Below are positions 1-8,412 of a stretch of DNA of 64,000 bases, one piece after another. Below the pieces are notes generated by a model, which saw only the letters and a list, made by a program, of their open reading frames with translations, ran no database searches and was not told where the DNA came from. Location of the stretch: the NCBI GenBank assembly GCA_964439625.1, contig CAYTPI010000012.1, positions 67,582-131,581 on the forward strand. The letters run 5' to 3'. The first letter of the stretch is position 1. Each line of letters starts with the position of its first letter. The position numbers were made by a program, and so were the translations under genes. The stretch comes from CAYTPI01 sp964439625 (GTDB lineage Bacteria > Chloroflexota > Anaerolineae > Aggregatilineales > UBA3940).

Positions 1-859
1 CTAAGTTTTCGGCTTCTAATAATTCAACAACACGTGTTGCTACCTCATAATTAACATCGCGCTCTGTTAAACCGTCCGGGCAGACGGCTCCAGGGTCAGG
101 GAGGCCGCTGCTAGGGTTTAAGCCTAAATGCCCACTGACAATGCCGATCTTCGGCGTGACTTCTGCGATAGGCACAAGGGTCGGTGTTGCCGGGATTAAC
201 GTGCTGGGGGGCGGTGCTTCGACTGCTGGTTGGTTGCTATCAACCTGTGAGGATTGTGTCGCTAAGGCCAGTGATAGCTGCTCGATGGAATTATCTGATA
301 GAAAAGCATTGGGAGACCACCAGGTGAACATCGTTGCGACGACGGCTGCCCCAAACGCCATAAGGCCTGCTGACCGGAACAAAACTATTGGATTTAGAGC
401 AACTTCCTGATCTTCTGGCTCAGGTTCGTAACTGCGCCGTAACGCGGCATACGTCTCTTCTTCCTCGACTGTCTCTTGTAATGCACCGAGTTCCACGTCC
501 GCAGTGGCTTCTTGTTGAGCCAGCCGCTCTTGGTCAGCTTTGATCGCCTCTTCCAGCAGATCAACGTCGAAGGTGTCTGTAATGTCACCATCGTAGAAGA
601 GTAAATCCTCCTCTGGCTCGATGTCTTCAGCAGGCAGCGGTGCTTCGTTGACAGTGTCGTCGAGGTCATCTGCTTCTGGCTCAGGTAGCGGCGCTAGCTG
701 AGGGGGTGGGTCAGTCGGTGATTGTTGAGAAGGCGGCGGCGTGCTGCGCAGAAAGCGGTTCTGGCGTCGTCTGTAAGCACCTTTCGAACCGAACGGCTGC
801 TGGGCACTGCCATCCCGCGAGCCAAATGGGCTTCTCTTATCGGAGGTATCATCGCTCAT
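1..859 (-). CDS. N-acetylmuramoyl-L-alanine amidase (Amidase_3), partial
   Basis: The reading frame is open from an ATG at 859 to the left edge of the window, giving 286 residues and no stop, so the C-terminus is missing. Residues 1-155 are a cytoplasmic, acidic, Pro-rich tail. Residues 158-181 form one membrane segment, followed by a Pro/Thr linker. From about 236 the start of an Amidase_3 catalytic domain is visible: SGH at 242-244, DPGA at 255-258 and GLTERDVN at 263-270, where His244 and Glu266 match the first two zinc ligands. The enzyme should cleave the amide bond between MurNAc and the peptide stem outside the membrane. The long cytoplasmic tail is unusual and suggests recruitment or regulation from inside. 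The family call rests on about 50 residues of the domain. Confidence 0.8.
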   Translation of the reverse strand, partial: MSDDTSDKRSPFGSRDGSAQQPFGSKGAYRRRQNRFLRSTPPPSQQSPTDPPPQLAPLPEPEADDLDDTVNEAPLPAEDIEPEEDLLFYDGDITDTFDVDLLEEAIKADQERLAQQEATADVELGALQETVEEEETYAALRRSYEPEPEDQEVALNPIVLFRSAGLMAFGAAVVATMFTWWSPNAFLSDNSIEQLSLALATQSSQVDSNQPAVEAPPPSTLIPATPTLVPIAEVTPKIGIVSGHLGLNPSSGLPDPGAVCPDGLTERDVNYEVATRVVELLEAENL

Positions 860-970
860 AGTATTATGTTAGCGCAGACTACCGTTTTGCCAAAGGTGAG
901 AATGGTATTTTAAGATGCTTCAGTGCTAAGAAACTTCCGCTACCTCCACTGTGAAATCGATAATAGACAG

Positions 971-1354
971 CTAGGGTGCAATGGGTAGTTCGTGCGCACG
1001 CAGGTGGAAGAAGGCGGGGCTGGTCAAGATGACATATGCGCCACGCAGCAGGGCGCGTTGCAGCGCATGTGAACCAAAATCAACACCACCAGGAGGGCCA
1101 TCTGGCTTGTTCCCATAGCTAAAGAACACACGCTTGCGTGGTGTGGTAGGCTTAATCTTTATATACCATTGGGTCCACGTCATTTGCTGCATTTCGTTCA
1201 TATAGGAGAGCAGCGCGGCAATATCTTGTTTCCGATAGGCTTTTTGGTAGGCATAGAGTTTTGAACCGCGATACTTTTCTAATTCGTCAGCCATCATGAT
1301 ATCTTGCGTTTGCCCGATGCGCGGGTCGCCCCCCAGTTGGATATCTTGATTCAT
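971..1354 (-). CDS. small protein with DIxLGG N-terminal module, unknown function
   Basis: This is a 127-residue protein starting at the ATG at 1354, 10 bases after the stop of the upstream sensor kinase, so it is probably the third gene of that operon. A longer frame exists up to 1525 but overlaps the kinase, and its N-terminus looks like a shadow translation. No signal peptide or membrane segment is visible. The first ~57 residues (M-x-x-DI-x-LGG ... QT-x-D-[IV]-M ... E ... YR ... YQ ... Y ... D ... ALL) align with the start of the otherwise different protein encoded at 63067-62519. I do not recognise the family and assign no function. Confidence 0.7.
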   Translation of the reverse strand: MNQDIQLGGDPRIGQTQDIMMADELEKYRGSKLYAYQKAYRKQDIAALLSYMNEMQQMTWTQWYIKIKPTTPRKRVFFSYGNKPDGPPGGVDFGSHALQRALLRGAYVILTSPAFFHLRAHELPIAP

Positions 1355-1364
1355 AATAAGGTGC

Positions 1365-2606
1365 TCAGTTCCTATCTCCAGTCGTCGTAACAGTTGATGC
1401 TTGCAATGCCCGCGTTGATTTACCGGCTGCTGTGGCAGCCTCAGCAGCCGGTACAGTAAATGTAACTGAGGCCCCATCCACAATGTTCGGTGGGTCTTCC
1501 ACCCAGATTGAGCCACCATGAGCACTAATGATGTGCTTGGTAATCGCTAACCCCAGGCCAGTTCCTTCAGTGTGTCGAGCGCGGTCACCACGGTAAAAGC
1601 GCTCAAAAATACGGTCGCGCTCATCGATTGGAATGCCCATCCCGGTATCAATGACGCGCACCCGCACCCAGTCAACATCTTGCGACCAAGCTGTGACGAT
1701 AATTGTACCACCCTCAGGGGTAAATTTAATCGAATTATGCAATAAATTCCGTAGAACGCGCCCGATTTGCTCTTGATCGACCAATACGGCAAGGTCTTCC
1801 GCGATATCCGCTGTGATGGTGATGTCCTTCTGCCGAGCCCGCTCAGTTGAGAAGATCGATACTTTGTCGTAGATGCTGAGCATGGTCACATTCTTGAGCA
1901 CCATCTCCAGCCGCCCAGACTCAATCATGGAGAGGTCTAATAATTCTTGCGCAATTTGCTGAAGAACTTCGATCTCAGCCGCCATCTTCATCAACATACC
2001 GTGATCACGGCTGTTTAGTTCTTGTGCGCGGAGCAAGGTATCGGTCAGTAATTTGATCGATGTAATGGGTGTGCGCAGTTCGTGTGAGATGTTGGCGACC
2101 ATATCTCGACGCGCTCTACCTAAGCGCTGCAACTCACTGATATCTTCCAGCGCAAGCGCCACAATTCGCTGACCGTTGCCGTCGGCAATATGGGCTTTTA
2201 CTCGGTAAGCACAGCCATTAATCTGCACTTGGGCCAGTAGTTCTTCGTTGTCTCGTAGTGTCTGGGTGATCAATTCATCAAGCTCGTGGTGCCGTGTGAC
2301 AACCATTACACTCTGGCTTGGGTCGTCAAATTGGACGTTGCGCGTACTGAACAAATCTTGTGCCGTCGAATTAAGGTACAACACATGGTGTTCATCATCA
2401 GCAATGAGCAGCGCGTTATAGGCAGCTTCTGTTAGGGTTTTGAGGGCGCTCAACTGTCGGAGGTTGGTGTGCTGCTCATTCAACGCGTGTTGGAGTACTG
2501 CGTTTTCCTGCTCTAACGTTTGGATGCGTCGCCACATTGCCTGCCATGCAAATGTAACAATCAGCAAGATAACACTAAGGCCTGCTAAGACTGAGAAAGT
2601 ATCCAT
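1365..2606 (-). CDS. PhoR-type sensor histidine kinase
   Basis: A membrane sensor kinase of 413 residues from the ATG at 2606; a TTG at 2654 would add 16 residues. Order of parts: one N-terminal membrane helix (about 3-25), a coiled coil, a PAS-like domain (about 55-160), a HisKA dimerisation domain with the phospho-acceptor motif NISHELRTP, and a HATPase_c domain with N box NLLHNSIKF, G1 box DTGMGIP, F box ERFYRGDRAR and G2 box GTGLGLAI. All catalytic boxes are intact. It lies downstream of the cognate response regulator (3403-2717) in the phoB-phoR order. No phosphate transport genes are nearby, so the stimulus is not established. The ATG is preferred because the membrane helix begins directly after it and because a hairpin covers the region upstream of the TTG. 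Confidence 0.9.
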   Translation of the reverse strand: MDTFSVLAGLSVILLIVTFAWQAMWRRIQTLEQENAVLQHALNEQHTNLRQLSALKTLTEAAYNALLIADDEHHVLYLNSTAQDLFSTRNVQFDDPSQSVMVVTRHHELDELITQTLRDNEELLAQVQINGCAYRVKAHIADGNGQRIVALALEDISELQRLGRARRDMVANISHELRTPITSIKLLTDTLLRAQELNSRDHGMLMKMAAEIEVLQQIAQELLDLSMIESGRLEMVLKNVTMLSIYDKVSIFSTERARQKDITITADIAEDLAVLVDQEQIGRVLRNLLHNSIKFTPEGGTIIVTAWSQDVDWVRVRVIDTGMGIPIDERDRIFERFYRGDRARHTEGTGLGLAITKHIISAHGGSIWVEDPPNIVDGASVTFTVPAAEAATAAGKSTRALQASTVTTTGDRN

Positions 2607-2655
2607 CGTGTGTTCTGAACCTTTTGTAGACCAAATCAGCTGATCAACAGCCAAA

Positions 2656-2674
2656 CACCCCTGCTAAAGGGGTG
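2656..2674 (-). terminator. intercistronic hairpin between regulator and kinase
   Basis: A perfect 7-bp inverted repeat, CACCCCT / AGGGGTG, with a 5-base loop lies between the response-regulator stop (2717) and the kinase start. On the minus strand it is followed only by TTTGG, so it is a weak terminator at best. It could attenuate transcription into the kinase gene, stabilise the upstream mRNA, or hide the alternative TTG start at 2654. Confidence 0.4.
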
Positions 2675-2716
2675 CTGCCAACATCTTATGGAAACATAAG
2701 CTACTTGATCGGTAAG

Positions 2717-3403
2717 CTACGCCTCGAAGCGATAGCCGATCCCACGGACAGTGATAATGTGCTTAGGTGAACTGGAATCTTCTTCGATCTTTTGCCGCAA
2801 CCAACGGATGTGCACATCGACGGTGCGGCTGTCGCCATAGTAATCGTAGCCCCATACCCGTGACAGGATCAGATCACGCGAGAGGACAGCCCCCTCGTTA
2901 CGCATCAATTCCACCAACAAGTCGAATTCTTTGTGGCTCAACTGCATTTCGTCACCGTCACGGTAAGCGCGTCGTGCTGATAAGTCGATCTTGATGTTCG
3001 ACACGGTGATCGATTGGGGCACCGCCGCCGGGCTAGGTGCCCGGCGCATCACAGCGCGAACGCGGGCCAGCATCTCACCGAGATCAAAGGGCTTGGTGAT
3101 GTAGTCATCAGCGCCACTGTCTAGCCCAACCATCTTGTCGCCTTGGGTTCCGCGGGCCGTCAACATAATGATCGGTGTGTGCGAAATATCATTATCTTTG
3201 CGCACGATCCGGCAGATCGTCAAACCGTCGAGTTTGGGCAGCATGATATCCAACAAAACGAGATCTGGACGGTAGCGGCGCATGATCGATAAAGCCTCTT
3301 CGCCGTTTTCTGCCGTCAAGACTTGGTAGCCCTCTTGCTCGAGGTTATAAGCAAGCGTCTCCTTGACTGTTTCTTCATCCTCAACGACCAAAATTGTCGC
3401 CAT
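2717..3403 (-). CDS. OmpR/PhoB-family response regulator
   Basis: A DNA-binding two-component regulator of 228 residues. The N-terminal receiver domain (about 1-120) begins MATILVVEDEE and has the acidic pocket, the phospho-acceptor Asp in VLLDIMLPKLDG and the Lys in ITKPFD. The C-terminal winged-helix domain (about 130-228) ends with the family hallmarks RTVDVHIRWLRQKIEED and IRGIGYRFE-like VRGIGYRFEA. The ATG at 3403 is chosen over an upstream start at 3445 because TAAGGA sits at normal spacing before it and the receiver fold starts there. It is the first gene of the operon with the PhoR-type kinase. The target genes cannot be read from this window. Confidence 0.92.
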   Translation of the reverse strand: MATILVVEDEETVKETLAYNLEQEGYQVLTAENGEEALSIMRRYRPDLVLLDIMLPKLDGLTICRIVRKDNDISHTPIIMLTARGTQGDKMVGLDSGADDYITKPFDLGEMLARVRAVMRRAPSPAAVPQSITVSNIKIDLSARRAYRDGDEMQLSHKEFDLLVELMRNEGAVLSRDLILSRVWGYDYYGDSRTVDVHIRWLRQKIEEDSSSPKHIITVRGIGYRFEA

Positions 3404-3624
3404 AGCATTCCTTAACTTTTCGTCGACCCAAAGCAGATTATTCATTTATTTGCTCTCATCAGTATTATATGAACCGAATGTTAAGACCACAACTATCTTA
3501 GCGTTTGTGGGTCGGTTTACAATAGGTTTAGGAATATTTGTTTGCAAACTGGCTGAATATGCCGCAGGCTGAAACTCAGGCTACAATTATTAACTCACAA
3601 CAACCAGCAGTTAGATAGTACGTT

Positions 3625-5010
3625 ATGGCAGAGAAAGATCAACTGACCGGTAAAAAGGTCGTCATTCTTGGGTTTGCTCGCCAAGGAATTGCTTTGACAC
3701 GTTGGCTTGACAGCATCGGGGCGAAACCCGTTATCAGTGACATAAACCCTGAAGAAAACTTTGAGGACGAGATCGAACTTCTGGAAGATATTGATGTTGA
3801 CCTCGAACTGGGCGGGCACTCAACGGATTTGCTCGATGGGGCGGCGCTGCTGTGCGTCTCCGGTGGGGTGCCACTGGATATTCCGATTATCAAAGCGGCG
3901 CACAAGCGCGGTATTCCATTGAGCAACGATGCCCAGTTATTCCTAGAGCGCTGCCCGTGCCATGTGGTTGGCATTACGGGGTCGGCGGGCAAAACCACGA
4001 CGACAACTTTGGTCGGTAAAATCCTGGAAGCGGCTGGCATGCTGCCGTGGGTTGGGGGTAACATCGGCAACCCCTTGATCAGCGATCTGCCCTTCATTCA
4101 GTCATCCGATATCGCCGTGATGGAACTCTCTAGTTTTCAGTTAGAATTGATGAGCAACAGCCCACATATTGCCGCTGTTCTGAACATTACGCCGAATCAT
4201 TTAGATCGGCATGGCACTATGGAAAATTATATCAATGCCAAGGCCCGCATCATCGAGAACCAACAAACGGGTGATATCGCGATCCTCGGCAAAGATGACC
4301 GCAATGCCGCAGCGCTGCGTAACCGCGCTCGTTATGAGGTGTCGTACTTCAGCGCCAAATCCTCTGTGGATGTCGGTGCGTGGCTGGTTGGGGACACCGT
4401 CACCTGCCGTCCGAACTTCCTCGACAAGGCGGAAGCCGTTTGCACAATCGCTGAAATCCCGCTGCGCGGTGCGCATAACGTGTTGAATGTGCTGGCGGCT
4501 TGCGCCATCAGCGGCGTGGCGGGCGCTGACCATGCAGCGATGCGGCAGGCGATCCTTGACTTCACGCCGGTTGAACACCGTTTGGAGGTTGTGCGTCAGT
4601 GGCGTGGAGTCACGTTTATCAATGACTCAATTGCGACTGCCCCCGAACGGGTGTTGGCTGGCCTCAAGGCTTTTGATGAGCCTTTGGTGCTGCTGCTGGG
4701 CGGTAAAGATAAAGACTTGCCATGGAAAGACCTGATCCAGCAGGCGGTGGGGCAGGCCCGTGTGCTGATTGCCTTTGGCGATGCAGGCCCGATGATCTAT
4801 GAGATGGCAAGCCGTGTGCGCTCAGAAACCGGGCGGCCCCTGCCGCTGGAATTAACCGAGTCTGTTGAGGCCGCTGTTGAGGCTGCGGTTCAACTAGCCC
4901 AACCGGGTGATGTGGTGCTGCTCTCACCGGGGGGCACCAGTTATGACGCCTACAAGAACTTCGCGCTAAGGGGAAGACACTTCAAAGAATTGGTTCAAGC
5001 ACTAGACTGA
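3625..5010 (+). CDS. murD: UDP-N-acetylmuramoylalanine--D-glutamate ligase
   Basis: This cytoplasmic Mur ligase adds D-glutamate to UDP-MurNAc-L-Ala in peptidoglycan synthesis. At 461 residues it has the normal length. Visible parts are an N-terminal Rossmann-like domain that binds the UDP substrate (KVVILGFARQG, about 11-21), the ATP-binding P-loop GITGSAGKTTTT (about 117-128), the central motif ITPNHLDRHGTMENYINAK, and the C-terminal domain with HRLEVV and INDSIATAPE. No other mur genes are adjacent, so it stands outside a dcw cluster. The stop overlaps the start of the next gene by one base, which suggests translational coupling to the methyltransferase-TPR protein. Confidence 0.96.
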   Translation: MAEKDQLTGKKVVILGFARQGIALTRWLDSIGAKPVISDINPEENFEDEIELLEDIDVDLELGGHSTDLLDGAALLCVSGGVPLDIPIIKAAHKRGIPLSNDAQLFLERCPCHVVGITGSAGKTTTTTLVGKILEAAGMLPWVGGNIGNPLISDLPFIQSSDIAVMELSSFQLELMSNSPHIAAVLNITPNHLDRHGTMENYINAKARIIENQQTGDIAILGKDDRNAAALRNRARYEVSYFSAKSSVDVGAWLVGDTVTCRPNFLDKAEAVCTIAEIPLRGAHNVLNVLAACAISGVAGADHAAMRQAILDFTPVEHRLEVVRQWRGVTFINDSIATAPERVLAGLKAFDEPLVLLLGGKDKDLPWKDLIQQAVGQARVLIAFGDAGPMIYEMASRVRSETGRPLPLELTESVEAAVEAAVQLAQPGDVVLLSPGGTSYDAYKNFALRGRHFKELVQALD

Positions 5011-6554
5011 TGACACGCTATCGATTGTATGATGCCAGTTTGTGGGACGAGCAAAAGGACACCTTTCAGCAGCAGGGCGCTGACTCTTGGCGCACCGTCC
5101 GCCCAATCCCCGATATGGCAACCACCAACCCCTTAACTGCCTACCATTACGCACAGGTTGTCGTGGCCTTCTTCAAAGACTGGGCCAACTTACACCTTCA
5201 AACACAAGAACCAATTTACATCATCGATATGGGGGCGGGGGTTGGACGCTTCGCCTTTAATTTTCTGAAGGCTTTCACTGACCTGTATGAAAAATCACAG
5301 CTTGACCTACCGTCGTATCGCTACGTGATGACCGATATCGCCGAGGCCACCCTTGACTTTTGCCAACAGCACCCGGCGATGCAGCCTTACAGTCAGCGAG
5401 GCGTGCTGGATTTCGCCGTGTTTGATGCCGAAATGTCTACTGTGCTGACCTTACGCCGCAGCGGGCGGGTCATCAAACCCGGTGATCTTGGTACGCCCCT
5501 GGTGCTTGTCGCCAATTATTTTTTTTGCGCTCTACGACGCGATCTTTTCTACGTCAGCGCTGGGGCGTTGCATGATGTGTACTTCTTTGGTGAGCCGACC
5601 GAGCGCATCGTAGACGAGTCGCTCCGCATTGACCTCGGCCCGCCGCAGTACAAGGGGCAGCATAACCCAGCCTATGCAGCCTATGAAACAGCCGAATGGA
5701 ATGCCGTTCTTGATGGTTATCGTGACGGCTTCATGGATACACTGGTGACCTTCCCTGTGGTTGGCCTTGGCAGTATGGAACGGTTGGCGGCCTTAACCAG
5801 CCAAGGATTTTTCTTCTTATCAATCGATGTTGGTGACACCCACGCGCCGGACCTCAACGGACAGCCGATGCCGCCGCTGGTACGCTATGCGGATACAGCT
5901 TACGTCAAGGTAAATTACCATGCGATCTTGGCGGTGTTTCAGCAGCAGGGAGCGCTCCCATTGACGGTTGATCACTGTTACCGTGACCTCAACGCCGTGG
6001 GCTTGATCGCCTGCGACCGGTCGCAGCAGTTCAGCGCGACAGCTAGGGCCTTCGAACGCTATTTCCAGGCGAACGGCCCCGACGACATCTTCGAGATGCA
6101 TTTACTGTTCGAGCAAGACCTTGAGCGGATGAGTGTTGAACAGATCATCGCGGTCATTAGGTACAGCCGCTATATGCCGCGATTGTTCCGGTTGGCTGCG
6201 CCGCGTCTGGCTGCGCTGCTCCAAACCGAACAGCATACCTTCGCACCCCAATTGATTGAGACCATGCGGCGCGTCGAGGCGATGAATTACGCAATCGGTG
6301 CTATCGACAATCTAGCGTACAGCCTAGCGGTGATCTATTTTGAACTTGGGCAAATCGAAGCGGCGCGTGGGCATTTTTCGCAGGCAATCCAGGAGGGGCT
6401 TGCAACTGAAGAGGTCTATTTTGGCTTGGTGATCTGTGCGATGCTGCTGGATGAGCACGGACAGGCTCAGCAGGCACTGGAAAAATTATTGGCGCTGAAC
6501 CCGAATCACAGCGGTGCTGCCAACTTAAAAAACTATCTAGATAGCTTGCTGTAG
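5010..6554 (+). CDS. predicted SAM-dependent methyltransferase with C-terminal TPR
   Basis: A cytoplasmic protein of 514 residues. A Rossmann-type methyltransferase core is suggested by motif I (IIDMGAGVGRFAFNF, about 71-85), a following acidic segment (YVMTDIAEATLDF) and the post-motif LVLVANYFF. The middle third is not recognised. The C-terminal ~90 residues (from NLAYSLAVIYFELGQ) are TPR-like helical repeats, which usually mediate protein contacts. The ATG at 5010 overlaps the last base of the murD stop, so the two are probably co-translated. The substrate is unknown. A link to the cell envelope is inferred only from the murD coupling. Confidence 0.7.
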   Translation: MTRYRLYDASLWDEQKDTFQQQGADSWRTVRPIPDMATTNPLTAYHYAQVVVAFFKDWANLHLQTQEPIYIIDMGAGVGRFAFNFLKAFTDLYEKSQLDLPSYRYVMTDIAEATLDFCQQHPAMQPYSQRGVLDFAVFDAEMSTVLTLRRSGRVIKPGDLGTPLVLVANYFFCALRRDLFYVSAGALHDVYFFGEPTERIVDESLRIDLGPPQYKGQHNPAYAAYETAEWNAVLDGYRDGFMDTLVTFPVVGLGSMERLAALTSQGFFFLSIDVGDTHAPDLNGQPMPPLVRYADTAYVKVNYHAILAVFQQQGALPLTVDHCYRDLNAVGLIACDRSQQFSATARAFERYFQANGPDDIFEMHLLFEQDLERMSVEQIIAVIRYSRYMPRLFRLAAPRLAALLQTEQHTFAPQLIETMRRVEAMNYAIGAIDNLAYSLAVIYFELGQIEAARGHFSQAIQEGLATEEVYFGLVICAMLLDEHGQAQQALEKLLALNPNHSGAANLKNYLDSLL

Positions 6555-6564
6555 TTTTATGTGG

Positions 6565-6592
6565 AGGGGCAAGTACAAATTGACTTGCCCCT
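6565..6592. terminator. bidirectional terminator / REP-like hairpin
   Basis: A perfect 10-bp inverted repeat, AGGGGCAAGT / ACTTGCCCCT, with an 8-base loop lies in the 43-base gap between two convergent genes (stops at 6554 and 6598). It has no strong T tract on either side. It could serve both genes as a terminator, or be a member of a dispersed hairpin repeat family. Confidence 0.6.
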
Positions 6593-6597
6593 GCTGC

Positions 6598-7104
6598 CTA
6601 TGTTGCTTCAGCCGGTTCGGCGGCCTCGTCGTCTTTCTTCGATGGGCGGATCGTCCGCGATTTGATGACTAACAGCGGTTGGTCGAGGCGATTCAATACG
6701 CCGGATGCGACGCTTCCATATAGGAGGTGACCTAAGCCAGACCGACCATGGCTGGCAATCGCGACGAGGTCAACGTCTTCCTCCTCAGCGACTTTAGCGA
6801 TGGTATCGACGACGGGGCCATACTCCATGCGCTGCTCGGCGTCGAGCTTGTCGGCCCAAAGTTTCGTTTGGACATCGTGCAGGTACGCCTTCGTATCATC
6901 CCAAAGTTGTGCTAAGCCGTCATGGAAGCGGTTGAACGTCACTGTTGCCATTGGGCTAACAAGTTCCACGTTCAGGACGCTTGGATCAAGCACAGAGAGC
7001 AAGATCACCTGTGCTTCTGAGGCTTTCGCAATCTGGACGACGTGGGGCAAGATGGCTTCCGCACGCTCTGACCCGTCGAGGGGAACCAGTATCTTGTTAT
7101 ACAT
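6598..7104 (-). CDS. universal stress protein (UspA family)
   Basis: A cytoplasmic Usp-domain protein of 168 residues. It begins MYNKILVPLDGSERAE, the classic first strand and loop, and has the C-terminal nucleotide-binding signature GRSGLGHLLYGSVASGVL (G-x2-G-x9-G-[ST] pattern), so it probably binds ATP. The ATG at 7104 is preferred over an in-frame codon at 7143, because the domain begins exactly there and AAAGG lies upstream. The C-terminal tail after the domain is charged (KKDDEAAEPAEAT) and probably disordered. It is a single gene between convergent and co-directional neighbours. The usual role is survival under stress; the specific role here is unknown. Confidence 0.93.
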   Translation of the reverse strand: MYNKILVPLDGSERAEAILPHVVQIAKASEAQVILLSVLDPSVLNVELVSPMATVTFNRFHDGLAQLWDDTKAYLHDVQTKLWADKLDAEQRMEYGPVVDTIAKVAEEEDVDLVAIASHGRSGLGHLLYGSVASGVLNRLDQPLLVIKSRTIRPSKKDDEAAEPAEAT

Positions 7105-7227
7105 ACATCGTGGCCTTTCTGGAAAAGTCACACAAATAGCCAATTAATCATTCGTACCTCTAGTATACGTTCCGTCGTGGAGTTAGTACAGTGGCGGATG
7201 TCATATTGGGGGTTACCGAAGATCATT

Positions 7228-7247
7228 GGTCACCTATGGTCACCTAT
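7228..7247. repeat. tandem 10-bp direct repeat
   Basis: Two perfect copies of GGTCACCTAT stand head to tail in the 177-base gap between the methylase stop (7282) and the Usp start (7104), about 125 bases upstream of the Usp gene. It may be a regulator binding site for the Usp gene, or a short slippage product. Confidence 0.5.
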
Positions 7248-7281
7248 GTTAAGCGATTATTGGCGCATAGCCATGGATAGG

Positions 7282-8376
7282 TTACCCCAAATTGTTGTCG
7301 GTGCGATATCTTTTACGGAGCTCATCGATCGATACTAAATTTTTTTCAGCATCCTCATAGAACCAAAAATCCCACCCATTACAGGCAGATTTACCCTGAA
7401 CCTTGGCACCTGCTTTATGGATTGAGCCAGAAAAATCATTTACTTGTAAGTGTGAGTCGGCTCGAATAGTGGCTTTATGTTTGCGCTTTGATGAGTATAG
7501 ACTTTGACCGATTTCTAGATAACCATCCTCGATGAGCGAAGAAAAGGAAACGCGAGGAAGTGAACGCTTAGAGTGTGTTATGAGTAGTTCATCGGAAAAC
7601 CGTGGTTCAGGGATGCTATTGACTCTATCTCGTGCAACATCAATGTATTTCTCAGACTGCTCAACACCGATAAAATTTCTCTTCAGTTTCTTGGCGACTG
7701 CGCCCGTGGTGCCGCTGCCGAAAAATGGGTCGAGGATAACATCGTTCGGCTCGCTAGCTGATAGAATGACGCGGTACAAGAGCGCTTCCGGCTTCTGAGT
7801 GGAATGAGCCTTTTCGCCGTCAATCATTATTCTTTCCTCTCCGCGACAGAGAGGAATACGCCAGACGTTTTGCATCTGCTTTTCGCCGTTCATATTTTTC
7901 ATAGAATGGTAATTAAATTTATAACTACTGTCCTTGTCCTTCTTTGCCCAGATCAGCGTTTCAGTTGCATTGGTAAAACGGGTGCCGTGAAAGTTGGGCA
8001 TCGGGTTTGTCTTGTGCCAAATAACATCGTTCAGTATCCAAAAGCCGAGGTTCATCATGGCTGTCCCAACTCTAAAGATGTTATGGTATGACCCAATGAC
8101 CCATATCGACCCTTTTGGTTTCAGAATGCGCTGGCTCTCTGCCAGCCAATTAACTGTGAAGTTATCATAATTCTGAAAACCATCGAACTGATCCCAATCA
8201 TCATCGACTGCATCAACAACGGTCTGGTTGGGTCTTATAAGTTCGTTTTCAAGCTGTAGATAATAAGGTGGGTCAGCAAAGATGAGGTCAATGCTTTCGT
8301 CAGGCATTGTCTTGAGGACGTCAACACAATCACCATGGATGATTTGGTTTAGAGGCAAGACCAACTCACTAGCCAT
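7282..8376 (-). CDS. CcrM/HinfI-like DNA adenine methyltransferase
   Basis: A beta-class N6-adenine methyltransferase of 364 residues. The catalytic motif DPPY is at 35-38, well before the SAM-binding motif DPFFGSGTT at 216-224, which is the beta-class order. The block with DAVDDDWDQF, IWVIGSYHNIFRVG and LNDVIWHKTNPMPNF is characteristic of the CcrM/M.HinfI group, whose known target is GANTC. A RAMA-type C-terminal domain (about 270-355, LIEDGYLEIGQSLYSSKRK ... NGWDFWFYE) is also typical. There is no restriction endonuclease next to it, so it appears to be an orphan methylase. The gene is richer in Lys/Asn codons and in A/T than its neighbours, which hints at acquisition. GANTC specificity is inferred from the subfamily. 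Confidence 0.93.
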   Translation of the reverse strand: MASELVLPLNQIIHGDCVDVLKTMPDESIDLIFADPPYYLQLENELIRPNQTVVDAVDDDWDQFDGFQNYDNFTVNWLAESQRILKPKGSIWVIGSYHNIFRVGTAMMNLGFWILNDVIWHKTNPMPNFHGTRFTNATETLIWAKKDKDSSYKFNYHSMKNMNGEKQMQNVWRIPLCRGEERIMIDGEKAHSTQKPEALLYRVILSASEPNDVILDPFFGSGTTGAVAKKLKRNFIGVEQSEKYIDVARDRVNSIPEPRFSDELLITHSKRSLPRVSFSSLIEDGYLEIGQSLYSSKRKHKATIRADSHLQVNDFSGSIHKAGAKVQGKSACNGWDFWFYEDAEKNLVSIDELRKRYRTDNNLG

Positions 8377-8412
8377 TTAATTTCCTGTGCTGCTACATTC
8401 TTACCCTTCTGA

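Noticed and set aside
3540..3549. Palindrome GTTTGCAAAC upstream of murD
   Set aside because: Only ten bases, no second copy seen near, and expected by chance in a window of this size.
3639..4097. 152-codon frame antisense to murD
   Set aside because: Complete overlap with a certain gene, Ser/Pro/Arg-rich content typical of shadow frames.
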